This document shows positions 32,394 through 42,592 of a DNA stretch of 47,406 bases, in pieces; positions within the stretch are counted from its first letter, which is position 1; each line of letters begins with the position of its first letter. The notes beneath the pieces are model-generated. The model saw only the letters and a program-made list of their open reading frames with translations, had not been told where the DNA came from and did not search any database. Location of the stretch: NCBI GenBank assembly GCA_000310025.1, contig FN648773.1, positions 1 through 47,406 of the forward strand, read 5' to 3'. The stretch is from Ectocarpus siliculosus (taxonomy: Eukaryota; Sar; Phaeophyceae; Ectocarpales; Ectocarpaceae). The position numbers and the translations under genes are program-made.

Positions 32394-33408
32394 ATCCCTT
32401 GGCCGGCAAACCTGAAACAGGCAGTGCCAACAGTTGTTAGATTCTATCAAGGCCGCAGCCTTAGATGTCTTGCAGCAGGCTGACCCTTTCATCGATTTTG
32501 ACAAATCCGATACGTGGGTTCGCGGGTGGGAAAACCCGCTGAAGAAAGCCATCATTAACGCCGTATCCCCAAACAAGCAAACCACTGGTGACCTTATCAG
32601 CTCCATCAATGGTATGTTTGTGCAGGTGAAGCAGCGTATGGACGACGGTATAAACGGAGGAGAAGCTTTCAAGCACCTTCTTCGTCTGATCGCGTCCCAC
32701 TTCAAGCATGAAGACCGTGGAGACGCCTTGACAACGCTGAATGCGTTCGGTGTTCCCAACGGAACTACGTTTGGAGAATTTTTGCGACAGTATCGTACTG
32801 CCGTGAACAACATCACGCACTATTCCATTCTTTTTAGCAACGAGACTTGGATTATCGGGATCACAAGGAATAAGATCAACGACCAGTTTTCTGTGATGAT
32901 GTCTGACTGTTTTCCGGGTGCAAAGCGTACCGCTGCAGAACCCTACAGTAGTCTGGATGAGATGTGGCGAGTGCTGAATGAGTTCACGACCTCTAAGGTT
33001 AAGGCTGAGAATGGCGAGCAATATGCTACGCTCTCGCTTAGTGGATTATCGTTGCATTCGCAAGGCGGTAGTCGTTCTCAAGGACGTTCGACGACGCAAT
33101 CGCAGCAGCCTTGGAGCTCTCAGGGAGCACGTAGCAAATCGGTCATGCGTGTTAAGGCAGAGCCAATTCATGATGTGTTTTGTGTTAGCAACGATGCTTG
33201 GCCGCTGGCCACCGATGATCATTGGGAGACAGTGCATGCCGTTGTTTCCAATGGTTTCAAACGTCAACTGCCCCCCCTTTGGACACCACTCCTTAGGACT
33301 AGAGCCGACCGAGCACAAGCGTTCAGCGCGAATGCTGGCCGTTGTTTAAACTACCACGGGTCTGGTCACTCTATCAAACACTGTGAACAACGCTTTCACC
33401 AATGCTAG
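32394..33408 (+). CDS. Chromovirus Gag capsid and degenerate zinc knuckle
   Basis: The frame includes a helical capsid-like region (MLDSIKAAALDVLQQADPF through EFLRQYRTAVNNITHYSILF and SSLDEMWRVLNEFTTSKVKA), as in Ty3/gypsy Gag. At residues 304-317 counted from 32434 it has CLNYHGSGHSIKHC, which fits CX2CX4HX4C except that the second cysteine is tyrosine. An extra C near 33392 shifts the frame; the matching continuation is at 33393-33835. The preceding sequence (32160-32400) carries another shift. Confidence 0.65.
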
Positions 33409-33835
33409 TGGTGTACTGAACCCAGATTTAGGTGCACTGACTGATGGTGATGACACGTTTCGCCTGTGGCAAGAGCGCTTGCGGTCCTGGAGGACTAAGC
33501 CTGCGACGGCCACAACACACGACTCACGCAACTCGAATGGCCAACAAAACCGGCGCCGTTCCCACAGACCAGCTCATAGAGTTCAATACGCTGGTAACGC
33601 TCCACACCCGCAACAATACACTCAGACGTGGCATCAACCGCCACCACAGGGCCTGCTGCAATCTAGTGCACCAGCCCAACAGCACACATTGGTAGCATAC
33701 CAGCCTAATGCAGGTACAGGTACTGCTCCAGCGTCTGCCACACACGCGCAGCCGGCGTTGCGAATCAACAGCCGACTCCCAGTAGACTCCAACCCAAATG
33801 CCCGCACTCCTGGAACGTATAGTGCTGGTAACTGA
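33393..33835 (+). CDS. Chromovirus Gag C-terminal linker
   Basis: Continues from the zinc-knuckle segment in the +1 frame as AFTNASGVLNPDLGALTDGD and is then Gln/Asn/Pro-rich without known motifs. It ends with an in-frame TGA at 33833, after which the same frame is open again from 33836 to 35668, so Gag and the NADAR protein may once have been one reading frame. Confidence 0.5.
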
Positions 33836-33850
33836 CAGCCCAACGGCGGC

Positions 33851-35668
33851 TTGTCGTTACTCCCCGACCCGCCGATGGCAAAACAGGGAGCAGCTAGATA
33901 TGTGTCGCAGGATGCTCGTATAGTAGGTACGGTCGAGTGTACCACTCCTGTTCCTACAACCGACACTTCCGCTACAAGCGGTAGTGCTTCGGCCTCATCG
34001 GGTGAAGATGGTGTAGCCCACACTCCCGATCACGGCAGCTTCAGCGCTGTCGTCAATGCATATACCCCAAGGTTAGGAACTCAAGAAGTGACCTGTCTTG
34101 AAGGCAGCTCCCCGAGTTTTATCACAGCTCGAGCAGCTTGCACACACGGCAGCTTCAGCGCTGCCGTCAGTACATATACCCCAAGGTTAGGAGCTCAAGG
34201 AGCGACCTGTCTTGAAGGCGGCTCCCCGAGCTTAAACAAAGCTCGAGCAGCTTGCACAACGCACGATTACACCACGTTGCCGCCCGCAAACCAGCCTGAA
34301 CCATTACGTGTTGGCTACACGAATGCACGGGTCGGTTTGAGGTGCGGGTACGGAAGGTCGGGATTGTCGAGCATGCCCAAGGGGTCCGCTCAGACGTCCT
34401 CGTGGAAGACCGTTAGGACACCTACGTTGTCGACAATACATGGAGTATCGCCGGGTTTAGCCACCTCGAGCGATGCTTTGGACATGTCCACGGCGTACGG
34501 GTCATCGACAGCCTGCGGCGATACAGCCGATGGAACTCGAGACGGTAATAAAAGTCACTCGCCGCACGGTGAAGCGAGTATGACCGATTGCGTTGAAAGA
34601 AATACGCGTCGATTTCCCGTGGTTTGCGATTCGCGGAGTACCAAAACTGAGCTGTCCCCAACCGCGACCACGGAGGTGCTGACAATACCGTATTCGGAGG
34701 ACGCTCCGATTGCGCCCCTCGCTGAACAAACAGCGAAAAATTCGCGACCCTCGTCAAGGGAGGTCCGTCATGTCTCCAACGTGATGGATTCCAGCGAAAG
34801 CACTACAGACTATACACCCCCACCGGGTTGCGCTGTTGGTAGAGGAGAGGACTTGGGGAAACAGACATCCCCCTCCTCCGCTATAGCTGGTATTCGTATC
34901 TACCCTCCTCCTCCGACCGACGCCAGGGGTTCACCACCAGCGTTTGATCCGAGCAAGGAGTACTGCACACCTGACATGGTGTTGTTCTGGCAAGCCCCGT
35001 CGGTTTTCTCGCAATGCACGCCCTCCATCTTTACTGTAGATGGTGTGGAATACTCTTGTGGAGAACAATTCTTCGCGGCTGCCAAGGCTCGTCTCTTTGG
35101 CGACCAAGATACGTTGCGGCGGATTATGCGTGTTTCTGACCCGATTAAACATAAGCGTTACGGACGCCAAGTTAAAGGGTTTGACGAAGCTGTTTGGGAG
35201 CGCGAGCGTGAAAACGTGGTGCGTGTCGCCTCCTACTACAAATTTTCGCAAAATCCCGCTATGCGACAACATCTTTTGGGCACCGGCCACAAAATGCTCG
35301 TCGAAGCTAGCCCATTCGATGCCATATGGGGCATTGGACATCGCGCGGATGATCCTGCTGCAATCCAACCCTCTTTATGGCGGGGCTCCAATCTGCTTGG
35401 CAAAAGCCTGCAGGTTGTTCGAGACCTACTCCGAGAGGACGCGCCGACGCCGACACTTCCACCACAAGTTTTGTCCGACGCTCAGCTCCGGGATACAATA
35501 CATGAGGTTAACCCTGCAACGCAAGAGCGTACTTCGACGGCTGCCGCCGAGGAGGCCGCCCCGTCGTCAGGTTACCGCATAAAATCAGCGCATGTTCCAA
35601 GGGATCACAGCGCTGAAGTTCTCGCGGTTACGTCCGCTGAGTATCATGAGGAAGATCGTGTACCGTAG
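33851..35668 (+). CDS. Retroelement-borne NADAR (YbiA/RibX, DUF1768) domain protein
   Basis: About 605 residues in the same frame as the Gag linker upstream. Residues 1-370 are disordered, with two copies of a 38-residue repeat (HGSFSA...TPRLG...CLEG). Residues about 377-527 (34979-35431) match the NADAR fold in order: FWQAPSVFSQ, TVDGVEYSCGEQFFAAAKA with the conserved Glu, SDPIKHKRYGR, KFSQNPAMRQHLLGTG, EASPFDAIWGIGH and GSNLLGKSLQVVRDLL. Known NADAR proteins cleave N-glycosidic or ADP-ribosyl bonds, for example on riboflavin intermediates or ADP-ribosylated guanine. Here it lies between Gag and protease, so it would be part of the polyprotein. Substrate and role in the element are unknown. 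It ends with TAG, and the protease follows in the -1 frame. Confidence 0.85.
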   Translation: MSLLPDPPMAKQGAARYVSQDARIVGTVECTTPVPTTDTSATSGSASASSGEDGVAHTPDHGSFSAVVNAYTPRLGTQEVTCLEGSSPSFITARAACTHGSFSAAVSTYTPRLGAQGATCLEGGSPSLNKARAACTTHDYTTLPPANQPEPLRVGYTNARVGLRCGYGRSGLSSMPKGSAQTSSWKTVRTPTLSTIHGVSPGLATSSDALDMSTAYGSSTACGDTADGTRDGNKSHSPHGEASMTDCVERNTRRFPVVCDSRSTKTELSPTATTEVLTIPYSEDAPIAPLAEQTAKNSRPSSREVRHVSNVMDSSESTTDYTPPPGCAVGRGEDLGKQTSPSSAIAGIRIYPPPPTDARGSPPAFDPSKEYCTPDMVLFWQAPSVFSQCTPSIFTVDGVEYSCGEQFFAAAKARLFGDQDTLRRIMRVSDPIKHKRYGRQVKGFDEAVWERERENVVRVASYYKFSQNPAMRQHLLGTGHKMLVEASPFDAIWGIGHRADDPAAIQPSLWRGSNLLGKSLQVVRDLLREDAPTPTLPPQVLSDAQLRDTIHEVNPATQERTSTAAAEEAAPSSGYRIKSAHVPRDHSAEVLAVTSAEYHEEDRVP

Positions 35669-35671
35669 GTG

Positions 35672-36285
35672 GTGTTGTTACAGTTGATGACGCTTCATTT
35701 ACGACTCGAGTCAAAATCCACGCTGGGCCAGCCAAATCACAATATGGTTGCGCCGCTCTGCTCGATTCAGGATCACCGGCCACATTCATCAACAGCAACG
35801 CTGTCGTTACCCTCAAAGCCATGGGAGCCATCTCAGAGGCTTGCATCTCGCACGGTAACTCACGTTCTTGGGGAGGTTTTGGTAAATCCGAGTCTCTTCA
35901 GACGTCTGATACAGTCCGTCTGAGTGTGCAATTTTTCCACGGTGATGCGCCTTCGGCTTCTCTTGCCGTTTGGGCGCACATCGTCCCTGCAAACACCATG
36001 CAGTTTCCCATCCTATTGGGACGCGATAGTTTCATGCGATTTAACACTCGCACATACCGTATGTTGCCTCCGAGGCCACCGGACAATCGCGTTTTTGGTG
36101 AATATACGCTTGCCCGTCAGCATGATTCTGGTGCGGTCGCGTATGTGCCCGATTTCACAGCCCCGGCGGACCAATTCCAGCTCCGTTATGCAGGGCCAAC
36201 GGGTACTTCATTGTCAGACGACCACCAAATGATTGAAGTCAATTTGGTGCGTTCCAACGGTACACCGGCTCTGACCGGTCAATAA
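35672..36285 (+). CDS. Chromovirus aspartic protease
   Basis: The frame is open from just after the NADAR stop. It reads GGVVTVDDASFTTRVKIHAG and then the active-site motif LLDSGSPATFI (Asp codon at 35764), followed by FPILLGRDSFMRFNTRTY, the conserved second half of retroviral-type proteases (ILLGRDFL-like). It ends with an in-frame TAA at 36283 right before the RT frame. It would cleave the Gag-Pol polyprotein. Confidence 0.78.
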
Positions 36286-36294
36286 CTTGTCGAC

Positions 36295-37690
36295 ATGTTG
36301 CCTGATTTTTGGTCGAACGAAGAAATCTTTGTCTCCGACGGACGTCAGTTTGTGCCGCTCGCGGGTGCTGCAGAACTTGAGCCAGGAGACTTGCTCGGTA
36401 CTGCTGCCGCCCCGCTGATGCGCGTCCCGGTAGAGCATTTAGAACAACAGTTTAGTGACGAAGCTGATACTTCATGTTCGGTGCCTGGACCTTTTTTGGG
36501 TTCTACCGAGGATAACGCGGACAGGACCGTCGATCCGCAGGTGCGTTGCCACGATCCCTTCGTGCACAACCTACGATCCACCGATCCTCCTGTGCCGGAC
36601 CCAGGGAAATCACCCCCTGCGGCCCCTGCCCCCGTTCACACTTCGCCCTCGCCGCCACCACAGCATGTGATGGAGCGGTTGAGCGCTGATCAGAGAGTTA
36701 GCTTTGAGTCATTGTGGAATCGCTTGCCGCCTCACCTGAAGTTGGTTAAGTTTGATTTACACGGTCCTGGTTGGTCAGCAGAGGTCATCACAGAACTTGG
36801 TGATCTTTTGCATGATTTCCAAGACGTGTTTTCCACATCCTCGACGGATTTAGGGTCCTGTTCCCTGATGCCGTTTGAGATCAAAGTACCTCCGGATTGT
36901 CCCCCTGTGACGTCCAAACCGTACCGTATGAATCCTTTGGTTGCAAAGCAAGTCGATGCCATTCTGGACCAGTATCTAGCTGCTGGCCTAATTCAGCACT
37001 CGACCTCTCCTTATGCCAGCCCCATCGTGGTTATACCAAAGAAGTCTGGTGGAATACGCATCACGGTTAACTACAGAAAGTTGAACCATATCAGCAGCTT
37101 TGGTCAACTTCCCATCCCCCGAGTCGACGAGATTCTAACGAAACTCAACAGAGGTTCGATTTTCTCGCTATTCGATTTCACGGGTTCCTTCCACCAGACC
37201 ACTGTCCACAAGGACACTATCCCCCTTACGGCCTTTGCGACCCCCACTCGTTTGTTCGAATGGCTCCGCATGCCGATGGGTGCTAGCCAATCCGCAGGCC
37301 ACTTTGTAAAAGTGATTAACGAAGTAATCAAAGGACTCGATGGAGTCGAGGCATACCTCGATGACGTCGTTGTTTTTGACGAAGGCCCGCTGCAGCATGT
37401 CCGTAATATGCGCACGCTCTTCGAACGGTTGAGAAAGTACAACCTCAAACTTTCTCCCTCGAAAGCCACCATCGGTACCACCAAGGCTGACTTCTTGGGG
37501 CACGCCATATCTTCGAAAGGTGTCCTCCCCAACGCCCGTAAAGTAGCCGCCCTGGCAGGTATGCCCATGCCTACGACCGTCAAGCAACTCAGGTCACTCA
37601 TGGGTGGTCTGAGCTACTACCGACGTTCCCTCAGAGACATGGCCAAGCGTGTGAAGTCCATTACGCACTTGCTCAAAAAGGTATTCCCTT
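36295..37690 (+). CDS. Chromovirus reverse transcriptase
   Basis: In frame with the protease, separated only by the TAA at 36283. After a Pro-rich linker come SKPYRMNPL, GLIQHSTSPYASPIVVIPKK and VNYRKLNHIS (motifs 1-3), FSLFDFTGSFHQ (motif A; FDFTGSFHQ replaces the more usual LDL-x-GYHQ), LRMPMGASQSAGHF (motif B) and YLDDVVVF at residues 354-357 (motif C). FLGHAISSKGVLPN and the connection SLMGGLSYYRR follow. Frame is lost at about 37690 (AAAAAGGT), and RNase H continues in the -1 frame. Confidence 0.9.
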
Positions 37691-38246
37691 CGCTTTCACG
37701 AGCGACATGGAAACAACTGTTCGCAGCCTACTGGCTGAGCTCGCGAAACCGCCCATTTTAGTGTTTCCTGATTGGGACGCTATCGCGGACGGTACACGCC
37801 CTTTACGTCTTTGCTGTGACGCCAGCTCCGACGGTCTCGGCGCCGCGCTGGAGCAAGAGCAGAAAGACGGCTCGGTACGGCCGATCGTTTTCATCAGCAG
37901 AGCCACGCTCGACGCTGAACGCAACTGGACCGCTCTCGATCTCGAAGCAGGAGCCGTTGTATGGGCGATCAAGCGTCTCCGCGAATACCTTCGTGGCACA
38001 CACTTCCGCATCTATTCCGACAATAAGGCGCTGGATAGTTTGTCAAAAATCAGCGGGCACAACCCACGCGTCCAACGCTGGATTGAGTTCCTTGAAGCAT
38101 ACAGCTACACGTTGGAGTACCGACGAGGTGCCTCCAACGGAAACGCTGACATACTGCCTCGTCTGCCGATTGAGCCTACTACCGCCGACATCAACGGTAA
38201 CAGTAGTTTGAAGTCCCCAGAAGACGTTGGTGTGTATCTGATCTGA
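37691..38246 (+). CDS. Chromovirus RNase H
   Basis: Reads GIPFAFTSDMETTV, then LRLCCDASSDGLGAALEQ with the first catalytic aspartate, PIVFISRATLDAERNW (Glu in NWTALDLEAGAVVWAIKRL) and HFRIYSDNKALDSL with a further aspartate: the RT-linked RNase H of Ty3/gypsy elements. An in-frame TGA at 38244 ends it, and the integrase frame follows in the same frame. Confidence 0.88.
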
Positions 38247-38291
38247 GCGACAGGTCACGCATCACCCGGACAAACCACGCCTAGCGTTGGT

Positions 38292-40331
38292 TTGGGTGGG
38301 CTGGCGCCCCCGAGCGAGAACGCCGCTTTGGGTGGGCTACCCCTCACGTCCGATGATTTTGCGGATTTTCGCAAACACGGGCCTCGAATGAGGATTGACG
38401 ACCTTGATGCTCCTGCAGGAGAATCTTTCGCTCGTGTTTTTCCGTACGTCAATGCGCGAGGACCTTTGCGACACCTTGCGGACGATCGTGCATTGTCTTG
38501 CACCGACCACTCCGTATTTGCTGTGCCTGAGGTTATTTCCGCTGCAACCCAGAAAAAACAGGGCGCTGTGCCGGCACTCCGGTCTTCAGCTTCTCCTGTT
38601 GTGTCTCCGATGAGACCATTGTATTGGGACACCGCCACGGTTTACGGACCGTCTGCGAGACCCCACACGGATACAGCTGCATTTGCGCTCCCTGTCCACG
38701 ACACACAGACCGCCGACGATAACTCTCGGTTGTCCCCTGTCGTGTCTCTTGCGACCGCAACTGTCGACGCCGGCTCCCACTCTGATCGTTTGGATGCCGC
38801 CGACTCATTGCCGCCGCCTTCGACCTCTCGGTTGCAACCGCATCGTATTGATCCGTCGGAACTGATCTCTACTCGTACGCGTCGCAGAACCGCGGCTGCT
38901 GCGGGTCAGCCTCAACCCGATGTAAACTACGGTTTCGGTCCTGATTTGTCGATCCCCCCACACGCTCCGCGTGCTTCTCGTCGTCAAACACGAGTGGCGC
39001 CAGCTGACACCACGACTGAGCCTGCTGTCGAACCTGTCCCAACGGTGCCCATAGCGCCGCCGGAGACGGTTATCGACGCCCCTACGGGTCCTCTGTTGGG
39101 TTTGTCACAACCGGCTGCTGCAGCTGGTAAGGCAACGCCCGCAGTGGATTCCATGGTCCTCAATCCTGCAGAGTTAGAATTCCGTGAGTCCGTCGAACGC
39201 TACACGCGTGCTGATTGGGCGCGGGAACAGCAGAAAGAGCCGGTGTGTGAAGCCACCATCCGCTACATTCTCCTCAAACGCCCTCAGAGTCTACCTGTCG
39301 ATTTCTTTGCCAGAGTGTCATATCACTCCAGGCATAGACCATCGTTGGAGGATATTCGAGAGCTTGCAGATAAAGGACGCCTCGTCACTGACGATCGCCT
39401 TTGCCTCTTGGTACGAAAGAATACCAAGCCCCCGGTCTCTTCTGACCGTCCCGGAGGACGAGCTGCACGTCTGTTGAATGACGAACCCACTCGTATTTAC
39501 GTGCCCATGTTAGTGCGACCTTGGGTCATGCAAGCTTGTCATGCCAACGCCCTCTGCCACCTTGGTACCGCTCGCACGCTCAGCTTGCTTGAGAGGTTTT
39601 ACTGGTGGATTGGGATGGGTATCAGTACTCGTTGGTGGATTCGGCGATGTTTGAAATGTCAGGCCCGCAAAACTGCGCGCCAGACTATTCGCTGGCCGAT
39701 TCTCACGATCCCTCTGCCTTCGGCACCAGGGGTCGCGATTAGCGTCGACTACTTTGGTCCGCTTCCCACAACTCCGCGAGGTTTCTCGTATATTTTGCTA
39801 TTCACTCACCGTTTCAGTCGGAGAGCCGATATGTACGCAGTGACTGACGCCGAGTTCACAGCTGAAGGTACAGCTGACGTCCTTGTCAATAAATACATGC
39901 CTGTTTGGGGATGCCCCCTCAGCATTCTTTCTGACAACGGATTGCAGTTTTGCTCCAAACTTTCGGTTGCCGTCCTAAAATTGCTACGCGTCCGAAAAAT
40001 TACGACGAGCGCGTACCACCCTAGCGGCAACGGAGGAGTTGAGCGCGTGAACCACACCATGGCCCAGATGCTGGCTATGGTTGTGAACGAACGACAAGAT
40101 GATTGGGACATTCATCTCCCTCATGTTGAATTCGCGTACAACAACTCCGTTAGCGCTGCAACAGGATTGGCGCCCAATGAGGTGCATATGGCGCGCCTTC
40201 CCAGGTTTCCACTGACCGTTTTTGACAACATTTACGCTCGAGGTCACCAGTCGCTTGCCCGCGATCAGCTCGAGTATTGCAACCTTGCCGCCGATCGGCA
40301 ACGGCGCTCCTACGAGCTAGTGCGTGAATAA
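38292..40331 (+). CDS. Chromovirus integrase
   Basis: 679 residues in the RNase H frame. A 270-residue Pro/Thr-rich linker precedes the HHCC zinc finger (HANALCH...CLKC) and the catalytic core. The catalytic triad is D486 (SVDYFG), D548 (LSDNGLQF) and E584 (GVERVNHT), with exact DD35E spacing. EFAYNNSVSAATGLAPNEV is the conserved end of the core. An in-frame TAA at 40329 interrupts the C-terminal part, which resumes immediately in the same frame. It would integrate the cDNA. Confidence 0.9.
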   Translation: MGGLAPPSENAALGGLPLTSDDFADFRKHGPRMRIDDLDAPAGESFARVFPYVNARGPLRHLADDRALSCTDHSVFAVPEVISAATQKKQGAVPALRSSASPVVSPMRPLYWDTATVYGPSARPHTDTAAFALPVHDTQTADDNSRLSPVVSLATATVDAGSHSDRLDAADSLPPPSTSRLQPHRIDPSELISTRTRRRTAAAAGQPQPDVNYGFGPDLSIPPHAPRASRRQTRVAPADTTTEPAVEPVPTVPIAPPETVIDAPTGPLLGLSQPAAAAGKATPAVDSMVLNPAELEFRESVERYTRADWAREQQKEPVCEATIRYILLKRPQSLPVDFFARVSYHSRHRPSLEDIRELADKGRLVTDDRLCLLVRKNTKPPVSSDRPGGRAARLLNDEPTRIYVPMLVRPWVMQACHANALCHLGTARTLSLLERFYWWIGMGISTRWWIRRCLKCQARKTARQTIRWPILTIPLPSAPGVAISVDYFGPLPTTPRGFSYILLFTHRFSRRADMYAVTDAEFTAEGTADVLVNKYMPVWGCPLSILSDNGLQFCSKLSVAVLKLLRVRKITTSAYHPSGNGGVERVNHTMAQMLAMVVNERQDDWDIHLPHVEFAYNNSVSAATGLAPNEVHMARLPRFPLTVFDNIYARGHQSLARDQLEYCNLAADRQRRSYELVRE

Positions 40332-40850
40332 CACGCACTCACAGTTTCCCGTATGGAAAGACGGAACTGGAAACTGTCTGATGCCTTACACAAACTACCT
40401 GTTTACGCTACCGGTGGTTGGGTGTGGGTCTACAGCCATTTGGCTACCATCCGCCAAGGTGCCAAACTCACTTTCAAGGCCCGCGCAGACGCTGACTCCC
40501 AGGTACTCAAGAAGAAGCTGTCCTTGAATTGGACAGGTCCTTTTAAAATCCTCGTAGTCGGTCCTTGCAACAAGGCTCCCGATGGCAGTCCGGTGGCTGA
40601 CAAGCTCCTGTATCTGGATCTTCCCTCCGATATGCCCGGAGTGGATGCCAAGCACCGAGTTTCTGTCGCTCGTTGCAAACCGTGTGCGAACCCACACGAC
40701 AGTGACGACATGCCTCGGTTTTTGCTTGCAGGCCTCACGCAGTATGTTCTCAACAACTACACGACGAAGTCTCCGCCGTACCATGTTACCGCGGACGATG
40801 TTTCGGCGCCTGTCCGCAGGCTCGAGGTTGAGAAAATCACGGGACACTAG
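40332..40850 (+). CDS. Chromovirus integrase C-terminal domain
   Basis: Same frame as the integrase after the TAA. WVWVYSHLATIRQGAKLTFK and KLSLNWTGPFKILVVGP resemble the GPY/F module of Ty3/gypsy integrases, followed by LLYLDLPSDMPGVDAKHRVS and the start of the chromodomain (RRLEVEKITGH) up to a TAG at 40848. Confidence 0.8.
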   Translation, partial: HALTVSRMERRNWKLSDALHKLPVYATGGWVWVYSHLATIRQGAKLTFKARADADSQVLKKKLSLNWTGPFKILVVGPCNKAPDGSPVADKLLYLDLPSDMPGVDAKHRVSVARCKPCANPHDSDDMPRFLLAGLTQYVLNNYTTKSPPYHVTADDVSAPVRRLEVEKITGH

Positions 40851-41555
40851 TCGGTTCGAGGACGTGGCGGCGTTATCGCAGTCATGTAAGAGACCCACTG
40901 GAAAGGTCTTCTGCGGCCCTCGTGGGAACGAGAAATGGACCTCCAACACTCCCGAAAACAGATTCTTCTGTATTGGGCTGGTACACCCGACCAACACCGG
41001 CAGACTAACCGTTTGTATCGTCGCATGCGCATTGGCGCAGCGGAACGTGAACTGTCTCGCATCAAAGGCGAGCGGTCCTCGTCGCCTGGGTACGAATATG
41101 TTCCCCGCGATGTTTGGGCCCGCTGTTTTCGCAACACCGTGCTGCCTGTTGGCGCACACTTCTGGTACAAGGCTCAAGACGCTCTATGGTGGCTAGGGAA
41201 AATCTCCGGACATACTCCAACTACAAACGTCTTCTTCGTTCGCTTCCTGGATGACCCTGGACCTGTCAAGATCACCCTCTCCCCTTCGCGCTACACGACA
41301 GCTTTGGGAGCTGTTTGTGGTTCTTGGTGCCTTCAGCTGCACCGAAGTAGTCCCTTCATGCGAGGTATCTTGCGCAATGTAGACGAGTCGCGTGGTACGG
41401 CTATAGATGCTGTTGCCCTTGTTTTATGTGTATGTATATGTATGTGTATATGTTTGTGTGTTACATGTTTGTGTTTATGTATGTTTGTCTATATGTTTCT
41501 AGCTCGCCCTCTCGATCTGTTTTCGAGACTGGCTATTGCTTCTGTATGTTTCTAG
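40851..41555 (+). CDS. Chromodomain and C-terminal tail of chromovirus integrase
   Basis: Still in the same frame, interrupted by TAG (40848) and TAA (40887). Across these stops VEKITGH, RGRGGVIAVM, THWKGLLRPSWE and a final ILLYWAG helix follow the chromodomain pattern, with the aromatic TxW and the KGxxxxxWE signature. Such domains guide integration to marked chromatin. A further region of about 130 residues (VPRDVWARCFRNTVLPVGAH, FFVRFLDDPGPVKITLSPSRY) has a Tudor-like SH3 feel but is unassigned. The last residues run into a repeat and are probably not meaningful. Confidence 0.65.
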
Positions 41556-41700
41556 CTCGCCCTCTCGATCGATTTTTGAGACTGGCTATTGCTTCTGCAT
41601 GTTTCTAGCTCGCCCTCTCGAATATTTCGAGACTGGCTATTGCTCCTTTATGCTTTCCGCCCGCCCTCTCAATCTCTTTGAGACTGGCTCTTGCTTTTGT
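41493..41700 (+). repeat. Tandem repeat, about 54 bp x4, in chromovirus 3' region
   Basis: Units contain TTTCTAGCTCGCCCTCTCGA followed by GAGACTGGCTATTGCTTCTG, diverging towards the right end. The integrase frame passes through two or three of them, encoding LARPLDLFSRLAIASVCF-like residues. Confidence 0.85.
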
Positions 41701-42592
41701 GTTGCGTACTTTCTCGCCCCGTTTGTCACTGCTCGGTCGGTTGTCGAAAATGTTCGCTCCCCTTTACCTTTTTTTCAATGCGACCTAGGTTCGTCATTAG
41801 TTGCGGTTACACCCCAATTTGGTGCATCGTTTAACTCCCCCCCCTATGGTTTGCTTCGCATATATTTTTGGTCCAACGTTCCGCCAGTGCTTCTATTGCA
41901 TGCCACGGCCAATGTGCTCCATCTTGGTACTTTCTTAAGCATTTTTCTTCATGCAATTGGTCTTGACGTACAAGTAGGATTGTTTTCCTCGCCCCACCCC
42001 GATCGCAAGCACGTTGTATCGTGACATACATGCGAACGTTGTTTTTGGCTTTGGTTCCTGTCCTGTTCTTTGGCCGTTGTTTACGTTCCCGGAAACCCCC
42101 TCTTTCCCTGCTTTTCTCGATTTTGGTCGACCCCTACGTAACGGTTTTCCATGTCGTTTGATCCTTTGCAGGCTCGGTTTTCGTTTCTTATTCTTTATGT
42201 TTACATTTCAGCACTCGATCGCATCGTAGCCCCCCTTCCCGTAAGGTTCTGGCTTACTTGATTGCGTATTCGATCGGTTCATTCGTACGAGATCGTTTGT
42301 GATTTTCTCTTCACGATTTCGTTACTTCGTGTTATGGTCTTTTCGGTTCGGATGTATTGGTTATTTTTCGCACACATGTGCCTTTTCCCGATTTTATCCA
42401 CCGACTTTGCCGCCCCGGCTTCTGTGTTTTCTTCTTTCTTGGTTCCGCTTCTTTGGTTTGGTTAACGGAGAGGTGCGGGTGAGGGTTTTGAGTTGTCGTA
42501 TCTTCGATCCATCCCGCAATCCTCTTGATTGACTAGAGTCCCTCCGAGGTTTGCTTCTGTATCTGCATCTACGTCCACTCAGGGTGGGCTAT
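41701..42592 (+). other. Chromovirus 3' untranslated region
   Basis: No gene seen. It is pyrimidine-rich, especially T-rich, with no conserved motif. The last bases before the LTR (CTCAGGGTGGGCTAT) contain the likely polypurine tract. Confidence 0.55.
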
